Shown here: in pieces, positions 31,822 to 33,929 of the stretch | Numbering within the stretch: the first letter of the stretch is position 1 | How the letters are laid out: each line of letters begins with the position of its first letter | Assembly: GCA_947499615.1 (NCBI GenBank) | Contig: CANMOP010000020.1 | Span: 1-33,929 of the forward strand | Length of the DNA stretch: 33,929 bases | From: RH-chloro-G1 sp003670575 | Lineage (GTDB): Bacteria; Chloroflexota; Dehalococcoidia; UBA2979 | Direction of reading: 5' to 3' | Notes under the pieces: model-generated | What the model was told of the DNA's origin: nothing | The model's database searches: none | The model's input: only the letters and a program-made list of their open reading frames with translations | Translations under genes and position numbers: made by a program

Positions 31822-32508
31822 TTAAGCCGCGCGAACACGCATCGCTTCGCGAAGAGCGGAGAGGATCGCGGCGTTGGTCGGGTGGTCGCCAGCAAAGGCG
31901 CTCCTATGCGCCCATGCCAAAGTCCCGCCAGACCAAACGATGAAAACCCCGCCAATCTGGGTTTCGTCACCCCGTTCACCCATCCGGTTCCGTTGCTGCC
32001 GGTGCCCATGGAGCACCGCGCGCAGGCCCCGAATGAACACCCGTGGATCGAAGAAAGCCAAGCGCGGCGGTCGACGCACCTCGAGGGCTTGATACACACG
32101 GCGCTCGGGATCGGTCAACACCGGTGTGGTGATCGCGTAGTCCTCCGCGAAGAAGCCGGCCATCTGCGGCGACCCGCTGCCCACGATGACCAGCTCCGCG
32201 CCCGCGCTGTGAATGTCGCCCACGATCGTTCGCAGCCGCGACACCTGTTCCTTGCAGAAGATGCAGCCAAAGTGCCGCACAAGCGCCAGCACCACGGGCC
32301 GTTCCGCCCATACCGCTCCCAGTCGCACCGTACTTCCGTCCGGCCGAAAGACGGTGAGGGCGCCCGCGGATGCGTTGATGTTGCCTTCGTCCGTACTGAC
32401 GGGCATCCATTCCTCCGTAGCGCGTCGAGCACGATCCGCTAGGAGTCGCGCGCGACCTGTCTCTGTTTGGCTCTGCTGCCAGGCGGCTGCGTTGCATTCC
32501 AAGGTCAT
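31822..32508 (-). CDS. Peroxiredoxin-like AhpC/TSA_2 protein
   Basis: A 228-residue thioredoxin-fold protein of the AhpC/TSA_2 (PRXL2/SelL-like) family. The redox centre is LALVRHFGCIFCKEQVSRLR with C82 and C85. LVIVGSGSPQMAGFFAEDY and VLTDPERRVYQALEVRR follow. The family is thought to reduce peroxides or act as a redox partner; activity here is unproven. About 45 residues precede the domain. ATG 32508 overlaps the folE stop by 4 nt (ATGA, 32505-32508), showing translational coupling; an upstream in-frame extension is spurious. Confidence 0.85.
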   Translation of the reverse strand: MTLECNAAAWQQSQTETGRARLLADRARRATEEWMPVSTDEGNINASAGALTVFRPDGSTVRLGAVWAERPVVLALVRHFGCIFCKEQVSRLRTIVGDIHSAGAELVIVGSGSPQMAGFFAEDYAITTPVLTDPERRVYQALEVRRPPRLAFFDPRVFIRGLRAVLHGHRQQRNRMGERGDETQIGGVFIVWSGGTLAWAHRSAFAGDHPTNAAILSALREAMRVRAA

Positions 32509-33131
32509 CGAAATTGTGGCGCCGCGATCAGATTCATGAACTCCTGGCGCGTGTTCGGATTCTGGCGGAACGCACCGCGCATTGCAGACGTCACCATGCG
32601 CGATCCCGGCTTGCGGATGCCGCGTGCAGTCATGCACAGATGCTCGGCCTCGATCACGACCCCCACGCCCTTCGCTCCCACCACTTCCTCGATCGTGTCC
32701 GCGATTTGGCTCGTGAGCCGTTCCTGCACCTGTGGTCGACGCGCAAACGATTCTACGGCGCGAGCCAGCTTCGAGAGCCCGACAATCTTCCCGTCGGGAA
32801 GGTAGCCAACATGAGCGACGCCATAGAACGGGAGAAAGTGATGCTCGCACATCGAATAGAACGGGATATCTCGGAGGATCACCATCTCATCGTGACCCTC
32901 GTCGAACTGGACCTGCAGATCGTCTCGCGGATCCTGACCCAGTCCAGCGAACATCTCCGCATACATGTCGGCGATTCGTCGCGGAGTGTCGAGCAGGCCA
33001 TCATCCGTTGGATCTAACCCGAGTTGTCGGATCAGCGTGCGGACCGTGGATATCACCGCCTCGCGATCAACGCTATCGCATGAACCGCTCACCGAAACCT
33101 CATGCTGCGCGACAACAATCTCTGTTGCCAT
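32505..33131 (-). CDS. folE: GTP cyclohydrolase I
   Basis: A 208-residue cytoplasmic enzyme that converts GTP to dihydroneopterin triphosphate, the first step of folate and pterin synthesis. Zinc ligands C95 and H98 in FYSMCEHHFLPFYG and C166 in EAEHLCMTARG match E. coli C110, H113 and C181. LLDTPRRIADMYAEM and the C-terminal GAFRQNPNTRQEFMNLI are canonical. ATG 33131 has GGGAG 2-4 nt upstream. It follows the B12-regulator gene by 38 bp. Extra folE copies occur in LitR-type light regulons, where pterin or folate may feed photolyase cofactor; no photolyase gene is within the window. Confidence 0.97.
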   Translation of the reverse strand: MATEIVVAQHEVSVSGSCDSVDREAVISTVRTLIRQLGLDPTDDGLLDTPRRIADMYAEMFAGLGQDPRDDLQVQFDEGHDEMVILRDIPFYSMCEHHFLPFYGVAHVGYLPDGKIVGLSKLARAVESFARRPQVQERLTSQIADTIEEVVGAKGVGVVIEAEHLCMTARGIRKPGSRMVTSAMRGAFRQNPNTRQEFMNLIAAPQFR

Positions 33132-33169
33132 GTCTCCCTCAATTCCACCGAACCTTGCTGTCTCTGGCG

Positions 33170-33929
33170 TCAGGTGGATCTGCCCGCCCCGGGGACTCCG
33201 CCCCGCCCGCCTTCGCTCCCGCCGCGCAGTTGTGCCGCCACCTGCCGCGCAGCGGCCGAGACCGACGCGGGTAGCCGTACGGCCGGAAGGGCATCTGCCT
33301 CGCCATAGCGTGCGCCGGTAATGGCTCGCCCACCGACGTACAAGCGCGTTCCGCCGCCTGCCGCAAGCAGCGCCCCGAGCGCCAGTCGAGCGACGGGCAA
33401 GGAAGCAACGCCCGTGACCGACAGGCACAGCGCAGCAAAAGATGCGCTGCGAGTAGCCTCCACGAGCGCGATTGTCGGCACGTCTGCGCCGAGGTAGGCC
33501 ACTCGCAGTCCGGCCCTTCTCAGGAGCAATGCGAGCGCGAGCGCGCCCAGGTCGTGGCGCTCATCCTCGGGACAGGCGACGAGCACGCGCGGGGCAGTTG
33601 GAGCAGGCACGGAGAGCTCGCAGGAGGCCACCCCCAGCCAGAAACGGACCACCTCCGTCAGCATGTGCGCAGCCGCCACCGTGATGACGGATTGCTCCCA
33701 GCGCTGACCGGCCTCGATGAGCGCTGGAAATGCAAAATCCTCCACGGCTGCCTCGATCCCCATCGAGCGTTCGACTGTCCCGAGCATCTCGAGCAGGGAG
33801 GTCTCGTCGAACTGCTCGGCGGCGTCCACGAGGGCCAACACACGCGGATCGACCTCGGCGGTACCGATGGGCCGGATGATGGTGGCGGGAGCGGTCTCCT
33901 CGCGCACGGCCGCCGCCGCAGAGGCAGCG
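33170..33929 (-). CDS. B12-binding MerR-family regulator (LitR/CarH type), N-terminus cut by window edge
   Basis: The frame is open to the window edge, so the N-terminal MerR helix-turn-helix lies outside. Seen is the helical cap (DPRVLALVDAAEQFDETSLL, ERSMGIEAAVEDFAFPALIE) and the B12-binding Rossmann domain with ERHDLG (the ExHxxG form of the cobalamin His motif) and LRVAYLGADVP. Numbering from the GTG at 33907, W70 and H81 fit the cap Trp and the His of the CarH Wx9EH motif. The Glu before that His is Ala80, and the residue after the Trp is Glu71, where I recall His132 in Thermus CarH. It probably represses the downstream folE-prx-tspO-SDR genes in the dark. Confidence 0.8.
   Translation of the reverse strand, partial: AASAAAAVREETAPATIIRPIGTAEVDPRVLALVDAAEQFDETSLLEMLGTVERSMGIEAAVEDFAFPALIEAGQRWEQSVITVAAAHMLTEVVRFWLGVASCELSVPAPTAPRVLVACPEDERHDLGALALALLLRRAGLRVAYLGADVPTIALVEATRSASFAALCLSVTGVASLPVARLALGALLAAGGGTRLYVGGRAITGARYGEADALPAVRLPASVSAAARQVAAQLRGGSEGGRGGVPGAGRST

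Noticed and set aside
1..33929. CRISPR array, rRNA, transposase or integrase genes
   Set aside because: No regularly spaced direct repeats, rRNA-like sequence, or recognisable transposase or integrase was seen on either strand.

Overview
The window is GC-rich, gene-dense bacterial DNA with no rRNA, ribosomal protein or other marker gene that fixes its taxonomy. Expanded family III CoA-transferases, many major facilitator superfamily (MFS) carriers and a B12-dependent light-regulator operon would suit a Chloroflexota (Dehalococcoidia-like) or similar soil or aquatic heterotroph; that assignment is inference.

Region 1 (about 0.3-2.5 kb): an NhaB-type Na+/H+ antiporter, then a decayed stretch with a solo repeat end and a short C-terminal gene remnant. 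Region 2 (2.5-22.5 kb) is the metabolic core. It carries three separate tandem pairs of CaiB/BaiF CoA-transferases (5007-2504, 8624-11292, 22448-19767). Each pair is a type A subunit followed by a type B subunit, two of them coupled by an ATGA overlap. Two pairs lie beside MFS carriers of the monocarboxylate/oxalate-formate type. Between the pairs lie a spermidine synthase-like methyltransferase, a nitroreductase, a stand-alone phosphohistidine swivel domain that has lost its histidine, two further MFS_3 exporters, a dienelactone hydrolase, a methyltransferase, a small zinc ribbon and a fatty acid desaturase. The layout suggests uptake of carboxylic acids and their activation by CoA transfer from an acyl-CoA donor; the substrates cannot be read from sequence.

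Region 3 (22.5-29.7 kb) looks like an accessory island. It holds three 142-bp copies of a repeat with 21-bp terminal inverted repeats (MITE-like), solo repeat ends, two broken tRNA 3' ends, a beta-propeller protein, an FGE-like protein without the catalytic cysteines, an MFS_3 exporter and an alginate lyase-like lipoprotein. The lipoprotein's promoter and start region is a copy of that of the MFS gene 1.5 kb upstream. All four of these genes carry a leaderless signature (TANNNT, 6-7 nt, RTG) and no Shine-Dalgarno sequence. Most genes elsewhere have clear Shine-Dalgarno sites.

Region 4 (28.9-33.9 kb), all on the minus strand, is a LitR/CarH-type operon: a B12-binding MerR-family regulator (cut by the window edge), folE, a thioredoxin-fold peroxiredoxin-like gene, tspO and an SDR/DUF2867 gene. 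A DCC-family thiol oxidoreductase follows beyond a repeat copy. Such genes are known to be light-induced in other bacteria, but the B12 domain here lacks some residues typical of CarH.
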